DNA from: Terriglobia bacterium
GTDB taxonomy: Bacteria; Acidobacteriota; Terriglobia; Bryobacterales; Bryobacteraceae
Reading direction: 5' to 3'
Assembly: GCA_020073615.1 (NCBI GenBank)
Contig: JAIQEX010000007.1
Span: 1 to 64,000, forward strand
DNA length: 64,000 nucleotides
Part shown: one piece after another, positions 1-7,405 of the stretch
Layout of the letters: each line of letters starts with the position of its first letter
How positions within the stretch are numbered: position 1 is the stretch's first letter
Notes under the pieces: model-generated
Databases searched by the model: none
What the model was told of the DNA's origin: nothing
What the model saw: only the letters and a program-made list of their open reading frames with translations
Translations under genes and position numbers: made by a program

Positions 1-130
1 GGAATTATTCGATGAATACAAGTGGAATCTTCGTTATTACATGACTACATAATTATCATCAAATCTGCGCAACTCATTGTCAAAAAAGGGATCTACATGT
101 GATCAGGGCTGGAACTTCGGTCTAGTCTAC
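1..130. other. AT-rich left edge, no gene seen
   Basis: The first ~120 bases are clearly AT-rich (roughly 35-40% G+C by eye) against about two-thirds G+C in the rest of the window, and composition changes at about 110-130. No reading frame, palindrome or spaced repeat was found here. The stretch lies just downstream of csm5. It could be the edge of a CRISPR leader or array, or a transferred segment. That is inference, because the neighbouring sequence is outside the window. Confidence 0.4.
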
Positions 131-197
131 TCAGCGCTTCGCAGCGCGGAGTCTCCGCAAGTGCTGCGCCATCGGTTTCTCCGTGGTCGGCGCGGCG

Positions 198-1346
198 CTA
201 CCCCTCGATTTCCAGCTCCACCCAGCCTGGCAGCGTGGCGGGGCGGTTGTTCAGAAAAACGATGCGGCGCGTCTTGGGGAACGGCAGATTGGTCGCCAGC
301 GCGCGGTTATAAATCTGGTATTGTTCCAGGATCTGGCGATAGTCCGGATTGGTGGTGTCGAGCCACGCGCTCTTGGCGGTCAGCCCGCCGCCCCAGCCCA
401 GCGGGAACAGGCACGAGCCCTTCTCGCGCGCCGTGCCGAGCCGCTGCTCCAGTTCCTCCAGGCTCTTGTCGAGCAGGCCCATCCCGGCCCAGGAGGCGTA
501 CTGTCGCTGCAAGGCGAGCAGGCCCGCGGCATAGACGTTCACGGCTTCGAAAATGCGCGCGCGGTTGAACGATTCGGGCCAGCGGATGGCGCGCCGCACC
601 TCGGGCTGCAGGAAGAACGCTTTCTCCTCCCAGGCGCCGGTAAACGAAGTGCCGGGCACGGCCATCTCGGCGAACGACGGCGTGCTTTCATCCGGGCGCG
701 CCCCATCCACCGTGCCGCGCGGGCTCTGTTTCCAGCCCAGCGTGAAGCCGCCGCCGCGCGTTTGCAGGGTAGCGGTGCGCAGTAGGTAGACCTTAAACTG
801 CGAGACCGCGATGGGCGACGAATCGCCGGCTCCGAGAAACCGCATGCGGTTGGCGCCCGCCGGTCCCAGCGCGTGCTCCTCGGCGATTTCCGCCGGCCGC
901 CGCGGCACGCGCTCGCCCTTCACGCGGGCGAGCACCTCCTGCAGCATGCCGTCGCGCCAGTTGGCGAACACCATGCCCGTGCGCAGCGCGCCCTTGATGG
1001 CGGCCGCGGGAAGATAGGGTCCTGAAGCGCCCGCGGCGAACGTGGGGATGTGCAGGCTGTCGCCCATGGCGCGGTTCCAGTAGGTCGAATAGGCCGCGTT
1101 CTCGAACGGGATGCGGCGTCCTGCGAAGTTTTGCGCGAAGCCGCCCCAGGAGGCGAAATCGAGCTTCTCGGCCGTCTTGAGCTGGGTGAGATAGCCCTCC
1201 AGGCGCGGGCCTTTCGCCAGCAGCCGGAAGATGCGCCACTGGTCCAGCACGTTGACGTGGTCTTTCCAGACCATGTAATCGATGGGGCTCAACTTGCGGC
1301 CGTCACCGACCAGCAGCGGGGTCAGGCATGTGAGGCGATAGCGCAT
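198..1346 (-). CDS. csm5: Csm5, type III-A effector RAMP subunit
   Basis: A 382-residue RAMP protein that caps the crRNA-bound Csm complex and takes part in crRNA 3'-end maturation in known III-A systems. The start is the ATG at 1346, which gives the Csm5-type opening TPLLVGDGRKLSPIDYMVW. The longer frame upstream is only csm4 read out of frame. Other family marks are YLPAAAIKGALRTG near residue 110 (the RAMP PGSSIKGAIRT-like loop) and LPFPKTRRIV close to the C-terminus. The start overlaps the csm4 stop in TGATG, implying translational coupling. It is the last gene of the operon before the AT-rich edge. Length is normal for Csm5 and nothing looks broken. Confidence 0.92.
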   Translation of the reverse strand: MRYRLTCLTPLLVGDGRKLSPIDYMVWKDHVNVLDQWRIFRLLAKGPRLEGYLTQLKTAEKLDFASWGGFAQNFAGRRIPFENAAYSTYWNRAMGDSLHIPTFAAGASGPYLPAAAIKGALRTGMVFANWRDGMLQEVLARVKGERVPRRPAEIAEEHALGPAGANRMRFLGAGDSSPIAVSQFKVYLLRTATLQTRGGGFTLGWKQSPRGTVDGARPDESTPSFAEMAVPGTSFTGAWEEKAFFLQPEVRRAIRWPESFNRARIFEAVNVYAAGLLALQRQYASWAGMGLLDKSLEELEQRLGTAREKGSCLFPLGWGGGLTAKSAWLDTTNPDYRQILEQYQIYNRALATNLPFPKTRRIVFLNNRPATLPGWVELEIEG

Positions 1347-3019
1347 CAGTTTCCCTCGGGCAGCGGGATGGAGAGCGCGAACCCGGCGCGAAACACGGGA
1401 TGCGGGAAGCCGTCGGGGGCCACATCGGCGGCCGCCCCGCAGGGCGAGGCCACGGCGTAGAGTACGGAACCCTCCGCCACCATCTGGATCTGCTTCTTCA
1501 ACTCGCCCGAGCCGGCGGGGCTGTCCACGCGGCCGCCGCGGGCCAGCACGGTGTAGTTGCCGCGCTGCCAGTCCACCGCATCGGCCGCGGCCGGTGTGAA
1601 CAGCGAGAGCAGCCAATGGGACTGAAAATCAGGGGCCGGGGGCTGGGGGCCAGGGGCCGGGGATGGCGGACCGGGCTCGTCGGGAACGGGCGGTTCCGGT
1701 TCGGGCGCCGGAGGCAGTTCGGGTTCAGGATCGGGAGGCGGCAGGCCGGGTTCCGCGGGCGGGGGGCCACCAGAATCGGGGGCCGGGGCTAGGGGGCCGG
1801 GGGCCAGGGGCTGGGGGCCGGGGGCCAGGGGTCGGGGGCCGGGGCTAGGGGATTCGGCTTCCATTGTCAGTTCGGCCTCGGCCGGCTCGGGTGGAGGGGC
1901 CGGCGGCAAGACTTCCGCGGCTTGGGGGCCGGGGGCCGGCGATTCGGACTCCATGGCCAGCTCGGCTTCGGACGGCTCCGATGGAAGGGCGGGCGGCACG
2001 ACTTCGGCGGGCTGAGGACTGGGGGCCGGCGATTCGGACTCCATTGCCAGCTCGGCCTCGGACGGCTCCGATGGAGGGGCTGGCGGCAAGACTTCCACTG
2101 CCTCGGGACCGGGTGCCGGGGATTCGGACTCCATTGCCAGCTCGGCCTGGGACGGCTCGGCTGGTTCGTGAGCCTCCGGTGACGGGAGCGGCGCACGCGC
2201 TGCCATTTCGGTGTCGGGCGCCAGAACGGCCGCTGACAGGACTTCGCCGTCCGCGGGCTCCGGCGATTCGGCCGCGGCCGTTCCCCGGCCCCCGGCCCCT
2301 GGCCCCCGGCCCCCGTCCAAAACCATTTCCGGCAGCATGCCCTCGAGGAACTCCGGGGCTTCCGACCGTCCCCAGCCGCGCGAACGCTCGCCGCCGAAAC
2401 CCGAGTCGGCCAGCAGCCGGAATGCCGCGGTCACCGGGTCGCGCCAGCGCGCTTGCGCCGCTTCATCGCGGAAGGAGGCGACCGTCCACAACCCGCACCC
2501 GGGACGGAACTCGAGGCAGGCGGTCGCGTGCCGCTCGACGGCGCCGCTGAGGCGGTCCACCGCGGCCGATGAACGCACGCCGACGCGGAACGGGCCGGGG
2601 CTGCCGGCGGGCACCAGGCATTCGCTGGCACCATCCACGCTCCAGTTGCTCTCCTGGAGCGGTTGCCGCGCCAGGATGGCCTGCACAATGCCTAACGGCA
2701 CGAACCGGGCGCTCTTCCAACGCACGTGCGCCGACATCAGGGCGGGCGAGGTGGGCGGCCAGATGGTTCGCGGCGGAACGATCAGGCGGAGTTCTTCGAG
2801 AAACGGGAAGCAGGAGCTGAAGCACACCGCCGTCTCGCCCTGCCGCGCGGTCGCTTCCAGCCACTCGTCCAGCCAGCCGAAACGCGCCATGGCGGAGGTG
2901 ACCGCGGCGTAGAGCGAGTCGCTGTGGTAGATTACGTCCACGCGGTTGCGGGCGCCGGAATCGGGTCCGATGCGCCACGGCCCGGAGGGACGGAGTTTGA
3001 CGACCAGTCCCGGATTCAT
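1346..3019 (-). CDS. csm4: Csm4 with a giant proline-rich repeat insertion
   Basis: Csm4 binds the 5' handle of the crRNA and contacts Cas10 in type III-A complexes. Usual length is about 300 residues; this one is 557. Residues 1 to ~230 carry the first RAMP fold (opening VVKLRPSGPWRIGPDSG, then a glycine-rich GFGGERSRGWGR loop). Residues ~467-557 carry the second half (HWLLSLFTPAAADAVDW, later MVAEGSVLYAV). Between them lie ~235 residues of Pro/Glu/Ala/Ser low-complexity sequence, including a 30-residue unit with the core AELAMESESPAP repeated about four times, then a PGP/LAPGP run. The frame is open throughout and both halves look intact, so the insert is translated in principle. The start ATG at 3019 overlaps the csm3 stop (TAATG). 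Upstream in-frame codons are csm3 antiphase and were discarded. Confidence 0.9.
   Translation of the reverse strand: MNPGLVVKLRPSGPWRIGPDSGARNRVDVIYHSDSLYAAVTSAMARFGWLDEWLEATARQGETAVCFSSCFPFLEELRLIVPPRTIWPPTSPALMSAHVRWKSARFVPLGIVQAILARQPLQESNWSVDGASECLVPAGSPGPFRVGVRSSAAVDRLSGAVERHATACLEFRPGCGLWTVASFRDEAAQARWRDPVTAAFRLLADSGFGGERSRGWGRSEAPEFLEGMLPEMVLDGGRGPGAGGRGTAAAESPEPADGEVLSAAVLAPDTEMAARAPLPSPEAHEPAEPSQAELAMESESPAPGPEAVEVLPPAPPSEPSEAELAMESESPAPSPQPAEVVPPALPSEPSEAELAMESESPAPGPQAAEVLPPAPPPEPAEAELTMEAESPSPGPRPLAPGPQPLAPGPLAPAPDSGGPPPAEPGLPPPDPEPELPPAPEPEPPVPDEPGPPSPAPGPQPPAPDFQSHWLLSLFTPAAADAVDWQRGNYTVLARGGRVDSPAGSGELKKQIQMVAEGSVLYAVASPCGAAADVAPDGFPHPVFRAGFALSIPLPEGN
1621..2165. repeat. Tandem and G-rich repeats inside csm4
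   Basis: A 90-base unit recurs exactly in phase, with its landmark GATTCGGACT (plus strand) at 2121, 2031 and 1941 and a variant at 1851, so about 3.5 copies lie between 1851 and 2165. From 1621 to 1850, and again near 1925, 2020 and 2285-2315, the plus strand carries runs of four or five G separated by two bases (GGGGCCGGGGGCTGGGGG type). The G-rich strand is the template strand of csm4 and could form G-quadruplexes. Because the 90-base period is a multiple of three, copy-number changes would keep csm4 in frame. Confidence 0.9.
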
Positions 3020-3855
3020 TACTCCTCGCGCAGGAACGAAAAAGCGGAATCGGCGACGGCGGTCTGGATGGCGGCCAGCGTAGCCCCCGCGGCGATCTCT
3101 TTTTCCGCGGCCCCGGAGGCGTAGTGGTTCTTGCCGCGCCACACCAGGCGCAGCTTGGAGAAGCTCACGCGGCCGCTGCCGCGCGAGCCGCCGCCGCCCA
3201 GGGCGTCGTCTTCGAGCAGCCGCAACCCCTCGAGCACGCGCAGCACCAGCGGGGCATCCTCTTCGCAGAGCACATCCACCACCAGGCGCGTCTTGAAGCG
3301 CGCACCGGCGGGCACGCGCTCGAGCGTGCGCGGATTGGCCTGCGAGGTGATGCGGTCGATGGCATTCTCGCTTTTCACCTCGGTGAGCTCGTCGTCCAGG
3401 TTCTCGCGCATCTGGGGGGTGATGCTGGCCGGATCGAGCGGCGCGTCGAAAACCGCCAGGCGCGCGGGCGTGGCTTGCGTGGTGTCGAGCGTCTCGCCCT
3501 GCACCCGCTCCATGCGGCCGGGATTGCGTCCGAACAGCACGCAGATGTCGTCGTCGGGACGGTCGCTCTGGTGGATGCGCACTTCCTGTCCCTTGCGGCG
3601 CGAAAGGTAGACCAGCTCGGCGGGCACGGCCAGGCCCGAAGTCTGCTCCAGCAGCGAGCGGATCTTGCCGCGCAGCGAACTGCCTGGCACGTACGGACGG
3701 CCGAATGCGTCCTTGACCACGGGGTTGTCGGAACCGCCGATTTCAAGCGACCCTTTGCCCGCCCCCACGTGCAGCCCGGTTTCGCACGTCATTTCGCCTT
3801 CGAGGATCAGCTTGCCGATGAGTTTCAACTCGGTTTGGGAGGTATGTGCGCTCAT
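3019..3855 (-). CDS. csm3: Csm3, target-RNA-cleaving backbone subunit
   Basis: A 278-residue backbone RAMP subunit of the Csm complex. In known systems several copies line the crRNA and each cuts target RNA at 6-nucleotide steps using a conserved aspartate. The motif IGGSDNPVVKD places that aspartate at D43, equivalent to D33 of well-studied Csm3 proteins, so RNA cleavage should be intact. It is followed by the signature VPGSSLRGKIRSLLE (residues ~56-70) and the glycine-rich loop GGGGSRGSGRVSF near residue 220. The start ATG at 3855 lies 3 bases after the csm2 stop, and the end overlaps the csm4 start. Length is typical to slightly long, with a 30-residue C-terminal extension. Confidence 0.93.
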   Translation of the reverse strand: MSAHTSQTELKLIGKLILEGEMTCETGLHVGAGKGSLEIGGSDNPVVKDAFGRPYVPGSSLRGKIRSLLEQTSGLAVPAELVYLSRRKGQEVRIHQSDRPDDDICVLFGRNPGRMERVQGETLDTTQATPARLAVFDAPLDPASITPQMRENLDDELTEVKSENAIDRITSQANPRTLERVPAGARFKTRLVVDVLCEEDAPLVLRVLEGLRLLEDDALGGGGSRGSGRVSFSKLRLVWRGKNHYASGAAEKEIAAGATLAAIQTAVADSAFSFLREE

Positions 3856-3858
3856 GCT

Positions 3859-4395
3859 TTACTCGTTGTAGGCCACGATGGCCTCGAAAAGATCCTTGAA
3901 CCGTTCGTACCCGCGGATGTCGTTCTTGCGCGTCACCTGGAGCAGCAGTTTTTCCAGTTGATCCAGGCTGCGCAGGCCGTGCCGCGCGATGGTATAGGCC
4001 AGGCGGGCGCGCAGCATGACGAACTCGTGCTGGCGCTCGCTTTCGGGCGCGCGCACGGCGCGCCGGACGGCGCTGTAGAGGCGCCGCAACTGGCTCTTGG
4101 TGCCCGAATCCATATCGCGCATGCGGCTGACAATGGCGTGCGCCTGATTGTCCACGTACAGGCTGTCGCCGATGAGTTTTTCGAGCTCGATCTCGGGCGG
4201 GCCCTCGAAGCGACCGCGCTCGAAGCCGCGGCGGTCTCCGCGGTCACCGCGGTCGCCCCGCTCGCCTCGGTCGCCGCCCGGCCGCTCTCCGCCCGGACGC
4301 TCTCCGCCCGGCCGGTCGCCGCGCGGCCCTCCCTGCGGGCCGCGGCCCTCGCGCGGGGGACGGGTTTCCTTCCGTTGCTCCTGCTCTTGTGCCAT
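3859..4395 (-). CDS. csm2: Csm2 with Arg/Gly-rich disordered N-terminal tail
   Basis: The small helical subunit that forms the inner filament of the Csm complex. Usual length is about 120-150 residues; this protein has 178. Residues ~65-178 form the helical Csm2-like part (IVSRMRDMDSGTKSQLRRLY, then LRARLAYTIARHG, ending in RYERFKDLFEAIVAYNE-like sequence). Residues 1-~62 are almost only Arg, Gly, Pro, Asp and Glu, in short repeats such as GGERPGGERPGGD and RGDRGDRGDRRG. The tail is polyampholytic, with nearly balanced R and D/E, rather than simply basic. Assignment to Csm2 rests on position between cas10 and csm3 and the helical C-terminal half. The start ATG at 4395 sits 3 bases from the cas10 stop. 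Confidence 0.85.
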   Translation of the reverse strand: MAQEQEQRKETRPPREGRGPQGGPRGDRPGGERPGGERPGGDRGERGDRGDRGDRRGFERGRFEGPPEIELEKLIGDSLYVDNQAHAIVSRMRDMDSGTKSQLRRLYSAVRRAVRAPESERQHEFVMLRARLAYTIARHGLRSLDQLEKLLLQVTRKNDIRGYERFKDLFEAIVAYNE

Positions 4396-4398
4396 GTT

Positions 4399-5871
4399 CT
4401 AAACCTCGGTCACCAGTCTGGCCCATTCCAGGGCCACCAGCCCCGCGGGCCGCAGTTTCACTTCCGCGGATTTGCGCCCCACCATCTCGCTGATCAGGTG
4501 GGTGCGCAGCTTCTGGAATTCGCGGTCGCGGGTCCCGCTGAGAATGCGGTTGAAGCGCCTCTGAAACCGCCAGGTGTGCTGCGTCTCTTCGCCCGGTCCG
4601 AAGGGCGCCCCGCCGTACGCTTCGCGGCGGTAGAAGCTGCGCAATTGATACAGGAACTGCCGCGACATGCGGAAATCGTGGATCAGGCGCGTGACGGTAT
4701 CCTTCAACTCCGCGGCGTCCGCCAGGCGCCGCCACTCCAGGATGCGGCCCAGCAGGTAGATGCAGTCGCGGTCGGCCGATTTCGCCAGGTCCAGGTTGCG
4801 CCCCGCCTCTTCGTAGACCGCGGCCAGCGGATAGTACGTTTCCGGCGCCAGCGCGATGGCCATGGAAATGGTCTTCCCTTCGGCGCCTGGATACTCTTTC
4901 AGATTCTCCTCCGTGAAGCGGTGGAAGAGGCGCTGCATTTCGCGCGCCAGGCCGATGAGCGCATCCCACGAGCCGTAGACCGCGAAATCGTCGCCGCCCG
5001 AATAGACGATGCTGACCTTCCGCCAGAACTCGGGCAGCGAGCACAGCACCTCCAGCTCGCCGGCGAAGAACTGTTTGTAGAGCACGGAAAGCGGCACGTG
5101 CTCCTCGATGGAGTGGACGCGGCGCAGGCGCAGCCCGAAGTTATCCACGTCGCCGCGCAGCACGCCCCAAATGGAGCGGCCCTGCGCGCGCCGGGCCAGC
5201 GTCTGCACGGGCGCAGAGGTCTTGCCGTCGTCGGAAGGGGCGGCGTGGCGCGCCAGCATGATACCGTCGGGCGAGAGATTCGAGGTGATGTTCCAGGTGT
5301 GCTTGCCTTCTCCCGGCGTGACCTTGCCGGGCGCCTCGGGCGACCATCCGATGTGCGATGCCTCGCGTACGCGCGCGCCGAGCTCGCGGGCGAAATAGGC
5401 GTCGGCCGCGCCGTTGGCGGCGCGCGTGAAAGGCTGAAACGCCTCCGCGCCGGCCGCCCCGGCGAGCGGCGCGTTGCGCCGGCCGTGGAGCTCGTCGTTG
5501 ATGCGCTTGCGGATGACCGCCCAATCGCCCAGGTTATCGGTGACGCCCCAGATCAGCTTCACGCACCCCGAGCTGAGCTCGGCAATCTGGCGCGCGGCCG
5601 CCTGGAGGAAGCTTTCCGCCGACTCCCGCGCCTCCCCCGGCAGCACCACCAGAAACTGGCCGCCCCCGCTCGAGCCCAGCAGAATGCGGGCCAGGCCCAG
5701 CTCCGCCAACAGGGCGCGCGGCAGCACTTCGCACAGCAGCGTGATCCATTGCGACCGCCCGGCGAGCAGATCTTCGCCGGCGGAACGCGCGGAACGGCCT
5801 TCGGTGGGCCCGGCCAAAAGGAACTCTTCCGTGCCCAGCATTTTACCTTGCAGCAGGATCTGTTCGGGCAT
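4399..5871 (-). CDS. cas10: Cas10/Csm1, GGDD cyclase form lacking the HD nuclease domain
   Basis: The signature subunit of type III systems, 490 residues against 750-850 for ordinary Csm1. The protein starts directly in palm 1 (LLQGKMLGTEEFLLAG, with SSGGGQFLVVLP at residues 67-78). Palm 2 has RGDVDNFG at 239-246 and the cyclase motif SGGDD at 291-295, so cyclic oligoadenylate synthesis is predicted to be intact. There is no HD domain. An in-frame TAA at 5905-5907, twelve codons upstream of the ATG, rules out a longer N-terminus, and a gene on the opposite strand begins at 5954. The region between the palms has no CxxC zinc-finger pairs, unlike many Csm1 proteins. It is the first gene of the operon. 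Loss of single-stranded DNase activity is inferred. Confidence 0.93.
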   Translation of the reverse strand: MPEQILLQGKMLGTEEFLLAGPTEGRSARSAGEDLLAGRSQWITLLCEVLPRALLAELGLARILLGSSGGGQFLVVLPGEARESAESFLQAAARQIAELSSGCVKLIWGVTDNLGDWAVIRKRINDELHGRRNAPLAGAAGAEAFQPFTRAANGAADAYFARELGARVREASHIGWSPEAPGKVTPGEGKHTWNITSNLSPDGIMLARHAAPSDDGKTSAPVQTLARRAQGRSIWGVLRGDVDNFGLRLRRVHSIEEHVPLSVLYKQFFAGELEVLCSLPEFWRKVSIVYSGGDDFAVYGSWDALIGLAREMQRLFHRFTEENLKEYPGAEGKTISMAIALAPETYYPLAAVYEEAGRNLDLAKSADRDCIYLLGRILEWRRLADAAELKDTVTRLIHDFRMSRQFLYQLRSFYRREAYGGAPFGPGEETQHTWRFQRRFNRILSGTRDREFQKLRTHLISEMVGRKSAEVKLRPAGLVALEWARLVTEV

Positions 5872-5953
5872 CGCAACGAGACAAGCTTTTGAGAACCCCT
5901 CACTTTACCACAGATTTCTGAGAACATCGGGACCGCCGGAGAACGATATTCTT

Positions 5954-6415
5954 ATGTCCCCTATGCGAACCACAGCAGCGGCGATTCTGGTTGGGGCGCT
6001 GGCATGCGCCGGCCAGACGCGCCCCGCGCCTGCGCCCCATCCGCCAGCCACCGCCGCGGCCCACCAGAGAGCGGCGGCGCCCAAGAGCGCGGCCCGGCCG
6101 GCGCGCTCCGACGCCGCTATCGAAGCGGATATACGCGCGCGGTTCGCCAAGTCCAAAATCAACGCCGACAAGTTCCAGGTGCACGTGCAGGGCGGCGTGG
6201 CCACCATCGAGGGACGCACCAACGTGATCCAGCACAAAGGTGTGGCTACGCGTATGGCCAAGACCGGCGGCGCGCTGGCCGTGAACAACCACGTGCAGAC
6301 CAGCGAGGCGGCCCGCCAGAAGGCAGCCGACAACCTGGAAAAGGGGCGGCGGCGGGCGCAGATCAAGCGCGGCGATGCACGTTCCGACGCGGCGCAGCCG
6401 CGCCAGGCCCGCTGA
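5954..6415 (+). CDS. Secreted BON-domain protein
   Basis: A 153-residue protein with an N-terminal signal peptide (hydrophobic AAAILVGALACAG) followed by an Ala/Pro-rich linker and one BON domain (IEADIRARFAKSKINADKF ... GGVATIEGRTNV). BON domains in periplasmic proteins such as OsmY bind membranes or polymers; this protein is probably periplasmic. A second ATG at 5963 is an equally possible start and gives a cleaner signal peptide. The C-terminal ~40 residues are charged, Lys/Arg-rich and probably disordered. It is transcribed away from the cas10 operon. Confidence 0.75.
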   Translation: MSPMRTTAAAILVGALACAGQTRPAPAPHPPATAAAHQRAAAPKSAARPARSDAAIEADIRARFAKSKINADKFQVHVQGGVATIEGRTNVIQHKGVATRMAKTGGALAVNNHVQTSEAARQKAADNLEKGRRRAQIKRGDARSDAAQPRQAR

Positions 6416-6454
6416 TTTTGCCGTGCTAAACTGAAGGGAAACGCAGATCCCGTC

Positions 6455-7396
6455 ATGAAAGCACTCACCCTGTTTGGATTCGTTTGCCTGGGCGTTGCCT
6501 GGGCTCAGACCGCGCCCGCGCCGCCCGCCGCGCCGCCCGCCACACCGCCCGCCACCGACCTGCCGGGCGACGCCGTCGTCGCCGTCTTCGAGGATGGCGC
6601 CAAGCTCACCGTGGCGGACTTCCGCAGTCTCTACTCCATCCTGCCGCCCCAGTACCAGCAGATGGCGCAGCAGAGCCGCGAGCAGTTCCTGCGCTACTAC
6701 GCCATGATGCGCAAGATGTCGCGGGAGGCGGAAGAAGAGAAGCTGGATCAGCAGAGCCCCTACAAAGAAGCCATCGCTTTCAACCGCGCCATCGTGCTGA
6801 TGCAGGCCAAGGTCAGCAACACCCTGAACACGGCCACGGTGCCCTCCGAGGAGATCGCCAAATACTACGACTCCCACCAGGAGAATTTCAAAGAGGTCAA
6901 AATCAAGGCGATCTATGTGGCCTTCAGCAGCGCCGCGGCGCCGCAGAACAGCAGCAGCGCCAAGGCGAAACGAGCGTTGACCGAAGACGAAGCGCGCGCC
7001 AAGGCCCAGAAACTGCTGGCCGAGATTCGCGGCGGCGCCGATTTCGTGAAGCTGGTACGGGAGAACTCCGACGACGAGACGTCCAAAGCCCGGGACGGCG
7101 ACTTATCCACTTTCCGCCCCAGCGACAACATCCCCGATGCCTTTCGCACCGTGGTGTTCGCCTTGAAGCAGGGCGAGGTCAGCGAACCGGTCCGCCAGGC
7201 CAACGGGTTCTACCTGCTGCGCGCCGAGGACGTGCTCATCAGCCCGCTCGCGCAAGTGCGCGACGGCATCTTCCAGCAGTTGCGGCAGGACCGCGGCATG
7301 CAGTGGATGCGCCAGATGAACACCGAAACCAAGGTGTCGTTCCCCAACCCCGCGTTTCTGGGCAAGCCGCCCGCGCCCGCTCCGGCGGGGAAGTAG
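6455..7396 (+). CDS. Secreted parvulin-type peptidyl-prolyl isomerase (PpiC/SurA-like)
   Basis: A 313-residue exported foldase. Residues 1-17 form a signal peptide ending in AWAQ, then an Ala/Pro linker, a helical SurA-N-like segment (YYAMMRKMSREAEEEKLDQQ ... ) and a parvulin domain of about 120 residues (GADFVKLVRENSDDETSKARDG through EVSEPVRQANGFYLLR). The family assists folding of outer-membrane proteins in the periplasm, which fits the barrel and LptD genes in this window. It lies 39 bases after the BON gene, probably in the same transcript. Confidence 0.85.
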   Translation: MKALTLFGFVCLGVAWAQTAPAPPAAPPATPPATDLPGDAVVAVFEDGAKLTVADFRSLYSILPPQYQQMAQQSREQFLRYYAMMRKMSREAEEEKLDQQSPYKEAIAFNRAIVLMQAKVSNTLNTATVPSEEIAKYYDSHQENFKEVKIKAIYVAFSSAAAPQNSSSAKAKRALTEDEARAKAQKLLAEIRGGADFVKLVRENSDDETSKARDGDLSTFRPSDNIPDAFRTVVFALKQGEVSEPVRQANGFYLLRAEDVLISPLAQVRDGIFQQLRQDRGMQWMRQMNTETKVSFPNPAFLGKPPAPAPAGK

Positions 7397-7405
7397 CCGC
7401 GCCGG

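Noticed and set aside
1621-2165. The repeats in csm4 as a CRISPR array
   Set aside because: Units are contiguous 90-base tandem copies with no unique spacers, in frame within a protein gene.
3124-5892. A 922-codon open frame on the plus strand opposite csm3, csm2 and cas10
   Set aside because: It is antisense to three well-recognised genes, is rich in His, Arg, Gln and Ala as expected from the complement of high-GC codons, and shows no domain pattern.
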